Shown: piece after piece, positions 53,589-60,791 of the stretch | Layout of the letters: every line of letters begins with the position of its first letter | Position numbering within the stretch: position 1 is the first letter of the stretch | Source: Paenarthrobacter sp. A20 | GTDB lineage: Bacteria; Actinomycetota; Actinomycetes; Actinomycetales; Micrococcaceae | Reading direction: 5' to 3' | Assembly (NCBI RefSeq): GCF_024168825.1 | Contig: NZ_JALJWH010000001.1 | Location: 992,001-1,056,000, forward strand | Length of the DNA: 64,000 nt | Notes under the pieces: generated by a model | Told to the model about the DNA's origin: nothing | Databases searched by the model: none | The model's input: the letters and a program-made list of their open reading frames with translations, nothing else | Position numbers and translations under genes: made by a program

Positions 53589-53618
53589 CCGTCCCACTCC
53601 CAAGGAAGCGGAACATCC
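53589..53618. repeat. Dispersed palindromic repeat, short copy 5
   Basis: CCGTCCCACTCCCAAGGAAG, then CGGAACATCC. It has the second unit of the family (GTCCCACT), the central CAAGGA and the GGAACAT end. It marks the right side of the island. Confidence 0.5.
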
Positions 53619-53642
53619 GGATGACCTAGGTCAGGGAAACGC

Positions 53643-53689
53643 CAAGTGCCGCCGTCGTACTTCTACATGAAGTACGACGGCGGCACTTG
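53643..53689 (-). terminator. Long perfect hairpin after the DJ-1/PfpI gene
   Basis: A 20-base arm (53643-53662, beginning CAAGTGCCGCCG) is fully complementary to the arm at 53670-53689, around a loop of seven. It is downstream of the DJ-1/PfpI gene and may work as a terminator. Confidence 0.6.
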
Positions 53690-53710
53690 CCGTATGTGCC
53701 TCGGTGGCCG

Positions 53711-54277
53711 CTAAGCGGTCTGGCCAGCGTGCTGCCCCTCGGAGATTTCCTCCACGAGCTTGCTATTGAATGCCGGGAGGTCGTCCGGGTTGCGGCTGGT
53801 GACCAGGCCTTGATCGCACACCACTTCTTCGTCGGTCCAGTTGGCGCCGGCGTTCTTCAGGTCCGATTGGAGCGTGTGGTACGACGTGACGTTGCGGCCC
53901 TTGATCACGCCGGCGTCGATGAAGATCCACGGTCCGTGGCAGATCGAAGCCACCGGTTTGTGCTGCTCAAAGAAGGCCCGCGTGAAGTTCTGCGCGTCCT
54001 TGTCCACGCGGAGGTTGTCCGCGTTCACGACGCCACCCGGGAGTACCAGTGCGTCAAAGTCGGAGGCGTTGGCGTCGGCCACTGCGAGGTCGACGTCGAA
54101 CGTGTCGCCCTTCTCCACGCCGTTGAATCCCTGGAGCTTTCCTGTGGAAAGCGCTACAAGCGTGGGCTCGCCACCTGCATCCTTCACGGCCTGCCAGGGG
54201 CTGGTGAGCTCAACCTGCTCCACGCCGTCTGTCAGGAGAAAAGCGACCTTCTTGCCTGCGATGTTGTGTTCTGACAT
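53711..54277 (-). CDS. DJ-1/PfpI family type 1 glutamine amidotransferase-like protein
   Basis: 188 residues. KKVAFLLTDGVEQVELTSPW opens the fold, with the conserved Glu; the nucleophile elbow is VASICHGPWIF (Cys about 115) with His following. The ALVLPGGVVNADNLRVDKDA block is typical of PfpI-like proteins, which include stress-linked proteases, glyoxalases and deglycases; the exact activity is uncertain. The ATG at 54277 has AGGAGG five bases upstream. Confidence 0.9.
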   Translation of the reverse strand: MSEHNIAGKKVAFLLTDGVEQVELTSPWQAVKDAGGEPTLVALSTGKLQGFNGVEKGDTFDVDLAVADANASDFDALVLPGGVVNADNLRVDKDAQNFTRAFFEQHKPVASICHGPWIFIDAGVIKGRNVTSYHTLQSDLKNAGANWTDEEVVCDQGLVTSRNPDDLPAFNSKLVEEISEGQHAGQTA

Positions 54278-54470
54278 TGTTCCTCCTCGTTGCGCAGCGG
54301 GGTGCTTTTTGGGCGATACCGCCGCTGTGAGAGTTGTTTGTCTGACCTGTTCCAGCCTAGGTAAGGGCGCTTTAGTAAGCAAGCTGACTATTTCCTCTCC
54401 TAACATTGGATCGATTGCATAACGATCGAATCTCGATAGAATCAGGTTGTTGTTCGATAAAGGAGTTCCG

Positions 54471-54962
54471 ATGGGTAAGCTGACGATCCTCGCATTGCGG
54501 GTTGTGATCGCGATGGTGCTGGCAGGCTCGCTGTTCGTCCAGGTGTGGATGGTGCCGCTGCTTTCTACGGACCTTGTTGAGGTCGGTGCGCCCGACGGTC
54601 CGCGGATTACGCTGCTGGTGATTGTGGTTCTGGGAATCCTCTGCATGCAGGTAGTTGCGGTCTGCGTGTGGAGGTTGCTGACGATGGTGCGCCGCGGGAC
54701 GGTGTTCTCCCACGGGGCTTTCCGGTTTGTGGACATCATCTTCGGGGCTGTATCTGTGGCCGCACTGCTGATGTTTACGATTGCGGCGCTGCTGGCTCCG
54801 GGCGACATTGCGCCCGGTGTTGTTCTGCTCATTTGCGGCGCTGCGTTGATGATCGGGGGAGTGGCTCTTCTGGTGCTGATCTTGCGTACGCTGCTGGCCC
54901 AGGCCGTTGCGCGTGACGTTGAGGCTGCTGGCTTGCGGGCCGAGCTCGACGAGGTGATCTGA
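54471..54962 (+). CDS. DUF2975 membrane protein
   Basis: 163 residues with four hydrophobic segments (ALRVVIAMVLAGSLFVQVW, LLVIVVLGILCMQVVAV and others) and a conserved TVFSHGAFRFVDIIFGAV patch between the second and third, as in DUF2975 proteins. AAAGGAG is five bases before the ATG at 54471. Its TGA overlaps the ATG of the HTH gene (TGATG). DUF2975 and YozG-like HTH pairs are common and may form a membrane-tethered regulatory unit. The function is unknown. Confidence 0.85.
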   Translation: MGKLTILALRVVIAMVLAGSLFVQVWMVPLLSTDLVEVGAPDGPRITLLVIVVLGILCMQVVAVCVWRLLTMVRRGTVFSHGAFRFVDIIFGAVSVAALLMFTIAALLAPGDIAPGVVLLICGAALMIGGVALLVLILRTLLAQAVARDVEAAGLRAELDEVI

Positions 54963-55165
54963 TGCCGATCATCGTGGACATCGACGTCATGCTGGCCAAG
55001 CGCAAGATGCCGGTGGGTGTGCTTGCCGAGCGAGTGGGGATCACGCCGGCCAACTTGGCTGTGCTCAAGAACGGGCGGGCGAAGGCGGTTCGGTTTACCA
55101 CGCTGGAGGCGTTGTGCGAGGTGCTCGAGTGCCAGCCCGGCGACCTGCTGCGCTGGGAGGCCTAA
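54962..55165 (+). CDS. XRE/YozG-like helix-turn-helix protein
   Basis: 67 residues. VDIDVMLAKRKMPVGVLAER and VGITPANLAVLKNGRAKAVR make up a Cro/CI-type HTH, then FTTLEALCEVLECQPGDLLR is the typical end of these short regulators. It is translationally coupled to the DUF2975 gene and probably autoregulates the pair. Confidence 0.87.
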   Translation: MPIIVDIDVMLAKRKMPVGVLAERVGITPANLAVLKNGRAKAVRFTTLEALCEVLECQPGDLLRWEA

Positions 55166-55234
55166 GCCGGATAGTAGGCTGTGCTGAATGACGTGGGGGC
55201 GCCGGTTCCTCCCGCACTCCTAAGGAATCGTCGA

Positions 55235-56665
55235 ATGAAGTTCTCCATGTCCCGCTGCCCAGGTCGCCTGAAAGCCACGGCTGTGCTGCTAGCCACCGTG
55301 GTGCTCGCCGCGTCGGGGGCAGGGGCGGCCATCGCGTCTGAAGAACCGCCCGCAACCCAGAACGACCACGCCATGGGATCGACACTTCGTGATCATGAAA
55401 GAGCGGACCAGAAGTTGTTTTCCATCCAAGGCACGGAGTCCGCTTTAGCAGTGCCGTCCGGCGTGCGCGGAATGGACGTCAGCAGCCACCAAGGCGTGGT
55501 GGACTGGACCAAGGCCGCAGCCAACGGTGCCAAATTTGCGTACGTGAAGGCCAGCGAGGGGACCGCCTACCGCAATCCCTACTTCCAGGCCCAATACTCG
55601 GGGGCTGCTTCTGCCGGCTTGCTGCACGGCGCCTACCATTTCGCCCTCCCCAATGCGTCGTCCGGTGCAGCGCAAGCCAACTACTTCCTCCAGAGCGGTG
55701 CGGCCTGGAAGCCGGATGGGAAAACGCTGCCTGCCCTGCTGGACCTGGAATACAGCCCCTATGGCGACGGCGCCTGCTATGGAATGACCCCCGCCCAGAT
55801 GGTTTCGTGGATCTCCGACTTCGCAACCACCATCCTGTCGCGAACCGGCCGCCTTCCCGCCATCTACACCACCACTAATTGGTGGGAGGACTGCACGGGT
55901 AAGGCCAACGGTTTCGGGAACCATCCGCTCCACATCGCGAGCTGGGCGTCGACGCCCGGAGCGATGCCGGCCGGTTGGAAAAACTACACCTTGTGGCAGC
56001 ACGCCGAGTCCGGAGTGTTCCCGGGGGACCAGAACGTCTTCAGGGGTTCGCTCACCGAGTTGACCGCGTTCGCCAAGAACCCGGGATCCATCTTCTCTGA
56101 TATCTCCGGCGGCCAATTCACTGCCGAAGTCAACTGGCTCGGGTCCCGCGGCATTTCGACAGGGTGGACCGAGGCCAACGGTGCCAGGACCTACCGACCT
56201 CTTGCCCCTGTAGCCCGTGATGCGATGGCCGCGTTCATGTACCGTTTGGCCGGCTCGCCCGCCTTCACGGCCCCTGCCAAGTCGCCGTTTGCCGATGTTG
56301 CCACGGATAACCCGTTCTACAAGCAGATCACGTGGCTTGCCAGCAAGGGCATCAGTACCGGGTGGACCGAGGCGAATGGGACCAAGACGTACCGGCCGCT
56401 TGAACCGGTAGCCCGTGATGCGATGGCCGCGTTCATGTACCGTTTGGCCGGCTCGCCCGCTTTCACCGCTCCCGCGAAGTCGCCGTTTGCCGATGTTGCC
56501 ACGAACAACCCGTTCTACAAACAGATCACCTGGCTCGCGAGCAGCGGCATCAGTACCGGGTGGGCCGAGGCTAACGGGACTAAGACGTATCGGCCGCTTG
56601 AGCCGGTTGCCCGTGATGCCATGGCCGCGTTTATGAGCCGTTTCGACACCAAGTTCGGGAGCTAG
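55235..56665 (+). CDS. Secreted GH25 muramidase with three C-terminal SLH-like repeats
   Basis: 476 residues. A signal peptide (about residues 1-35, ending GAGAAIA) leads to a GH25 lysozyme domain: GMDVSSHQGVVDW, AKFAYVKASEGTAYRNPYF and PALLDLEY with the catalytic acids. The last 185 residues are three 66-residue repeats (NWLGSRGISTGWTEANG, YRPLEPVARDAMAAFMYRLA and related) similar to S-layer homology domains of actinobacterial hydrolases, which attach to the wall. It would cut peptidoglycan. The ATG at 55235 has AAGGA eight bases upstream. Confidence 0.9.
   Translation: MKFSMSRCPGRLKATAVLLATVVLAASGAGAAIASEEPPATQNDHAMGSTLRDHERADQKLFSIQGTESALAVPSGVRGMDVSSHQGVVDWTKAAANGAKFAYVKASEGTAYRNPYFQAQYSGAASAGLLHGAYHFALPNASSGAAQANYFLQSGAAWKPDGKTLPALLDLEYSPYGDGACYGMTPAQMVSWISDFATTILSRTGRLPAIYTTTNWWEDCTGKANGFGNHPLHIASWASTPGAMPAGWKNYTLWQHAESGVFPGDQNVFRGSLTELTAFAKNPGSIFSDISGGQFTAEVNWLGSRGISTGWTEANGARTYRPLAPVARDAMAAFMYRLAGSPAFTAPAKSPFADVATDNPFYKQITWLASKGISTGWTEANGTKTYRPLEPVARDAMAAFMYRLAGSPAFTAPAKSPFADVATNNPFYKQITWLASSGISTGWAEANGTKTYRPLEPVARDAMAAFMSRFDTKFGS
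56112..56660 (+). repeat. Three tandem 198-base repeats coding for SLH-like modules
   Basis: The segment GTAGCCCGTGATGCGATGGC recurs at 56210 and 56408, with a diverged copy at 56606, exactly 198 bases apart. Units one and two are almost identical at the DNA level, so recombination could change the copy number. Confidence 0.8.
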
Positions 56666-56708
56666 CGGGGCCGCCGCTTCAGCACCAGCGCGGTGTTAGC
56701 GTTCGAGA

Positions 56709-57521
56709 GTGCATTCTGTTGAATTTGGGGCGGGGACCCCAGTCCTGGTCATCCACGGATTCTGCGTCGATCATCGACTCTTGCTTGGCCTCGACCCGGT
56801 GTTCGATGCTCACGGTCAATGGCGGCGGGTCTATGTCGACTTGCCAGGTATGGGCCAAACCGCGGCGGGGCCTGAGATCGACAGCACAGATGCTGTCGCA
56901 AACGCCGTTGTCTCGTTCACGCGGGAGACTTTCGGCGATGCGGAGTTTGCCATCCTCGGAAACTCCTTCGGTGGCATGATCGCCCGTCACTTGGTAGCCG
57001 AATTCGGGGATCAAGTGCTGGGCGTTGCACTCCTCTGCCCGGTGGTCCTTGCGGATCACGGGTCACGAGCGGTGCCTCAGCGAACGGTGATCCGAACAAA
57101 CCCTGCGCTGATGGCAACCTTGGATCCCGTGGATGCTGCGGACTACGAAGCAATGTCCGTGGTCCAATCTCCCGGGAACTGGTCCCGCTTCCGGGATGCG
57201 GCGCTGCCAGGGTTGCGGATCTTCGACCCGGCCGCCATTGAGCGAATATCGAAGAACTATGCGCTCCGCGAAGAGCCTGAGGGCCGGTTCGCCGCCTTCC
57301 AAGGACCCACTCTGATCCTGGCCGGGCGCCAAGACCATGTGGTCGGGTTTCAGGATCAGATTGCTCTGGCCAATAGTTACCCGCAGTCCACGATCGTGGT
57401 CCTCGATCACGCTGGCCATAACGCACATTTGGACCAGCCTGTGCTGACAGCGGCCCTCGTCAAAGATTGGCTAACCCGCGTCAAAGCCTGGAAGAAGTCC
57501 TCGAACGTCAGTAAGACTTGA
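56709..57521 (+). CDS. Alpha/beta hydrolase fold protein
   Basis: 270 residues. PVLVIHGFCVDHRL is the oxyanion part, AILGNSFGGMIARHL (about residue 85) the nucleophile elbow, with Asp in LILAGRQDHVVGF and His in LDHAGHNAHLD near the end. It is similar to haloalkane-dehalogenase- or BioH-like esterases, but the substrate is unknown. It starts with GTG at 56709 without a strong ribosome site. The next gene follows by 20 bases. Confidence 0.8.
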   Translation: MHSVEFGAGTPVLVIHGFCVDHRLLLGLDPVFDAHGQWRRVYVDLPGMGQTAAGPEIDSTDAVANAVVSFTRETFGDAEFAILGNSFGGMIARHLVAEFGDQVLGVALLCPVVLADHGSRAVPQRTVIRTNPALMATLDPVDAADYEAMSVVQSPGNWSRFRDAALPGLRIFDPAAIERISKNYALREEPEGRFAAFQGPTLILAGRQDHVVGFQDQIALANSYPQSTIVVLDHAGHNAHLDQPVLTAALVKDWLTRVKAWKKSSNVSKT

Positions 57522-57541
57522 AATCCATCAGGAGATCACCG

Positions 57542-58234
57542 TTGGAACTGCACGACACGCCCAGGGTGACACTAACGTTCGCATCCCTCGGTCCGCGACC
57601 CAACCATAGAGACATAGAGCATTTCCTCCGTGAAAATGGCTGGGCGTCTTGCGGCGCTGGAGACTGGGCGATTGCGCTCCGCTCGCCGAATGGCGCCGTT
57701 GTAGCGCGAATCAGCCCATTCGATCCAGTGGGTCCCTTCACAGCAGAGTTCTACCGTGAAGCAGCCGGCACTCGTCAGGTCCCGGAACTCCATGATCATC
57801 GCCGTTTGAACGGGGGAGGTGACCTGCAGATCATGGAATGGCTTCTCCCGGTATCAGAGGAGGAGGCAAAGGGGTTCTTGCTGAAAATAGCGAAGGGGAG
57901 CCCTGAAATGGAGGTCCTTGCCGGCATATTGCGAGGCGTCCACGAGCAGGCCAGAAACAGCTTGCCTTGGTGCGGGCCTCTGGACGAAAATCCACACAAC
58001 GTCATGCGCACCCGCGACGGACGCCTGGTCCTCACCGATCCCTTTTACGCCGACGGACCCAACCTGTACGCCGCTGCTGCGTCCACGCCCGATCTCGTTG
58101 CTGCCCGGATTCCGAAGGAACAGAGAAAGTACATCACCGAAATCCCCCTCGCCGGTTCAGGCGGCTGGGACGAGGGGGGTCAGGAAAAGATCCGGCAAGG
58201 TCTTAGGGCGGCCGACGCAGAGGTACGTCGCTGA
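57542..58234 (+). CDS. Hypothetical protein with kinase-like C-terminal motif
   Basis: 230 residues. The TTG at 57542 has AGGAG seven bases upstream; the in-frame TTG at 57518 overlaps the preceding gene. LDENPHNVMRTRDGRLVLTD then PFYADGPNLY resembles the D-x-x-x-x-N and D-P catalytic loop of aminoglycoside/protein-kinase-like folds, although the first Asp and the preceding P-loop are not clear. It may be a small phosphotransferase or an inactive relative. It probably shares an operon with the hydrolase at 56709. Confidence 0.65.
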   Translation: MELHDTPRVTLTFASLGPRPNHRDIEHFLRENGWASCGAGDWAIALRSPNGAVVARISPFDPVGPFTAEFYREAAGTRQVPELHDHRRLNGGGDLQIMEWLLPVSEEEAKGFLLKIAKGSPEMEVLAGILRGVHEQARNSLPWCGPLDENPHNVMRTRDGRLVLTDPFYADGPNLYAAAASTPDLVAARIPKEQRKYITEIPLAGSGGWDEGGQEKIRQGLRAADAEVRR

Positions 58235-58242
58235 GCCAAGCC

Positions 58243-58285
58243 CGACGGCGGTCCTCGCCTTAGGCCGAGGTGAGGACCGCCGTCG
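58243..58285 (+). terminator. Terminator hairpin after the kinase-like gene
   Basis: CGACGGCGGTCCTC at 58243-58256 pairs perfectly with GAGGACCGCCGTCG at 58272-58285. It lies nine bases after the stop codon. The remaining bases to 58515 hold no gene that I can support. Confidence 0.65.
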
Positions 58286-58515
58286 TGGTTCAGCCAGCCA
58301 CGGGCATCCCGCGTGCTGAACTTGAATCCTGCAAAGGCCACGAGACCGGCTGTCCAGGTAAAAGTTACTATCGCAGCGGTGAGGGCACCCAGGTCCGAGT
58401 CCGGGTAGGACCCTCTAACCAAGCATTGATGGGACGCATGATTCAGCATCAACCGAAGTTCTCCAGGTGACTAGTTCAAAGGAGTGGATTCCTCATCCGG
58501 AGATCACTCCCACCC

Positions 58516-59871
58516 CTACTTCCCCTTCTTCCCGCCCCGCTTGGCCGCCGCATTCATCGCCGACTTCACCGCAGGTGGCAGCCCCGCCGTCTCAGTTTCC
58601 GGCTCAGCGACGGTCCCGCGCCAGCGAGCCAGCCCCTTCATGCCGTGGTAGATCACCAGGGCAGCAGCGGAACCAAGGGCAATGCCCGTGAACTTCAGCT
58701 CGCCGATGGTCCACGTGTAGTCGGCGATGCCAATAATCAAAGCCACAGCGGCCGTCGTCAGGTTGATCGGGTTGGAGAAGTTGACCTTGTTCTGCACCCA
58801 GATCTTAACGCCGAGCACGCCGATCATGCCGTAGAGCATCGTCGCGGCACCGCCCAGCACACCAGCCGGCACGGTCGCGATCAGTTCGCCGAATTTCGGG
58901 GAGAAGCTCAGCAGGATGGCGAAAATACCGGCCACCCAGTAGGCCGCCGTCGAATACACCTTGGTGGCGGCCATGACGCCGATGTTCTCCGCGTACGTCG
59001 TCGTACCGGAACCTCCGCCGAACCCGGCAAGTACCGTCGCCGCGCCGTCGGCCATCAGCGCGCGGCCGGAGACGCCGTCGAGGTTCTGCCCCGTCATCGC
59101 AGCCACGGACTTCACGTGCCCCACGTTCTCAGCCACCAGCACCAGCACCACCGGAACAAACAACCCCACCACGCCGATGTGGAACTCGGGCGTCTGGAAG
59201 AAAGGCAGTCCAATCCACGCGGCGGCGTCCATCTTTTCGTAGGAAACCTCGCCACGCATAATCGCCACGAGGTACCCCACCACCACGCCCACCAGGATGC
59301 TCAAGCGGCCCAGAATTCCGCGGAAAAGAACAGAAACCAGGATGATCGTGACCAACGTGATCAGTGCGGTAACCGGTGCGAGGTCGAAGTTCGCCTTGGC
59401 AGCCGGGGCCAGGTTCAGGCCGATCAGCGCCACGATGGCGCCGGTGACGATCGGGGGCATCAGCCGGTTGATCCACTCGGCGCCGAACTTCTGGACCACC
59501 GCACCAATTAGCGCCAGTACGACGCCGGCAAGCACCACGCCGCCCAAGGCGCCACTGACGCCGTACTGCTGCTGGGACGCCATGATCGGGGCAATGAACG
59601 CGAAGCTCGACCCCAGGTAGCTGGGCACGCGGCCCTTGGTGATCACCAGGAACAGCAGGGTGCCGATGCCGGAGAAGAAGAGGGTGGTGGCCGGCGGCAT
59701 GCCCGTGATGATGGGGACCAGGAAGGTGGCGCCGAACATGGCCACCACGTGCTGCATGCCGATGCCGATGGTCAAAGGCCAGGCGACCCGCTCGTCGGGT
59801 GCCACCACGTGGCCGGGGCGAATGGACTTGCCGTTGCCGTGGAGCTTCCATTTCATGCCGAGCATGCTCAT
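58516..59871 (-). CDS. Uracil/xanthine permease (NCS2, UraA-like)
   Basis: 451 residues with about 12-14 hydrophobic segments. FGATFLVPIITGMPPATTLF, GSSFAFIAPIMASQ and the core GGGSGTTTYAENIGVMAATK (about residue 275) with the substrate-binding Glu are typical of UraA/RutG-type permeases. It imports uracil or a related pyrimidine with protons. GAGGAAGG supports the ATG at 59871. It is divergent from the RutE-like reductase at 60128, and both may belong to pyrimidine breakdown. Confidence 0.88.
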   Translation of the reverse strand: MSMLGMKWKLHGNGKSIRPGHVVAPDERVAWPLTIGIGMQHVVAMFGATFLVPIITGMPPATTLFFSGIGTLLFLVITKGRVPSYLGSSFAFIAPIMASQQQYGVSGALGGVVLAGVVLALIGAVVQKFGAEWINRLMPPIVTGAIVALIGLNLAPAAKANFDLAPVTALITLVTIILVSVLFRGILGRLSILVGVVVGYLVAIMRGEVSYEKMDAAAWIGLPFFQTPEFHIGVVGLFVPVVLVLVAENVGHVKSVAAMTGQNLDGVSGRALMADGAATVLAGFGGGSGTTTYAENIGVMAATKVYSTAAYWVAGIFAILLSFSPKFGELIATVPAGVLGGAATMLYGMIGVLGVKIWVQNKVNFSNPINLTTAAVALIIGIADYTWTIGELKFTGIALGSAAALVIYHGMKGLARWRGTVAEPETETAGLPPAVKSAMNAAAKRGGKKGK

Positions 59872-60127
59872 GGCCGGGCCTTCCTCAGAAAAGTGTTGGG
59901 ATTCGGTGCAACATTACCGCCATTGCGGGGCCTGCTCTACGCGCCTCGCGCGCTCGGGAGCGCGCACAACAGGCCTCACAACTCAAAGAAACGACACGCG
60001 AAGTCACGCTGTGTGCCCAACGTCACGGGCCGTCACGGGAAGAGGACAACGGAAGTTGAAGTTGCAACCATGGAAAGCAGAAGTGCCCGGCCGCCTGTAA
60101 GGCCAGGGCCCAGCGAAAGGTTTACGA

Positions 60128-60733
60128 ATGACGATCGCCCACGAAGAAGCAGTCATTGACGCCGCAGCAGTCGACGCCATTTTTGCCGAAGCCCGCACCG
60201 CCAACAGCTTCGCCGGTGAGGTCACCGACGAGCAGGCCCGCGCCATCTACGAGCTCACCAAGTTCGGCCCCACCGCCTTCAACTCCCAGCCGCTCCGCGT
60301 GACCTATGTCCGCTCGGACGAAGCCCGCGCCAAGCTGGTGGACACCCTTTCCAACGGCAACAAGGCCAAGACCGCCTCCGCGCCGCTGGTCGCCGTCCTC
60401 TCCTACGACACTGACTGGCAGGGTCAGTGGGACAAGTTCCTGCCCGCCTACGGCGCGCCGAAGGCAATGTACGACGCCGATCCCGCCTTCGCCGCTGCTA
60501 CTGGAAACAACAACGCTCATTTGCAGGCCGGCTACTTCATCCTGGCCGTGCGCTCCCTCGGTTTCGCAGCCGGCCCGATGACCGGCGCTGACTTCTCCGC
60601 CATCGACGCCGAGTTCTTCCCGGCCGGTGACCAGAAGAGCTTCCTGGTGGTCAACATCGGCCAGCCCGGTCCGGACGCCTGGGGCGAAGCAAAGCCGAAG
60701 TTCGCTTACGACGACGTCGTTCGCACCGTCTAA
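60128..60733 (+). CDS. rutE: Malonic semialdehyde reductase, RutE-like nitroreductase
   Basis: 201 residues. The nitroreductase fold is seen in FAEARTANSFAGEVTDEQAR and IYELTKFGPTAFNSQPLRVT, with the FMN-binding end VVNIGQPGPDAWGEAKPKF. This matches RutE/HadB-type proteins that reduce malonic semialdehyde to 3-hydroxypropionate in the Rut pyrimidine pathway. The other Rut enzymes are not in the window, so a general aldehyde detoxifying role is also possible. It ends at a strong bidirectional terminator. Confidence 0.85.
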   Translation: MTIAHEEAVIDAAAVDAIFAEARTANSFAGEVTDEQARAIYELTKFGPTAFNSQPLRVTYVRSDEARAKLVDTLSNGNKAKTASAPLVAVLSYDTDWQGQWDKFLPAYGAPKAMYDADPAFAAATGNNNAHLQAGYFILAVRSLGFAAGPMTGADFSAIDAEFFPAGDQKSFLVVNIGQPGPDAWGEAKPKFAYDDVVRTV

Positions 60734-60743
60734 GACTCCACAA

Positions 60744-60778
60744 AAAACGCCCGCTCACCGTACGTGAGCGGGCGTTTT
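60744..60778. terminator. Bidirectional terminator between RutE and DHA2 genes
   Basis: AAAACGCCCGCTCAC at 60744-60758 and GTGAGCGGGCGTTTT at 60764-60778 are exact complements (15 base pairs, 5-base loop) with A and T runs on the two sides. It serves both convergent genes. Confidence 0.88.
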
Positions 60779-60791
60779 GCGTTCGTGGCGG

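Noticed and set aside
48788..53620. A complete CBASS or Pycsar locus
   Set aside because: Only the TIR effector is present; no cyclase, SAVED/STING sensor or Cap2/Cap3 gene is seen.
48788..53620. Prophage or insertion sequence as carrier of the island
   Set aside because: No integrase, transposase, phage structural gene or tRNA attachment site is visible. The mechanism of insertion stays open.
56112..56660. CRISPR array
   Set aside because: The regular 198-base repeats are within a reading frame and encode protein modules; spacing and length do not fit CRISPR.
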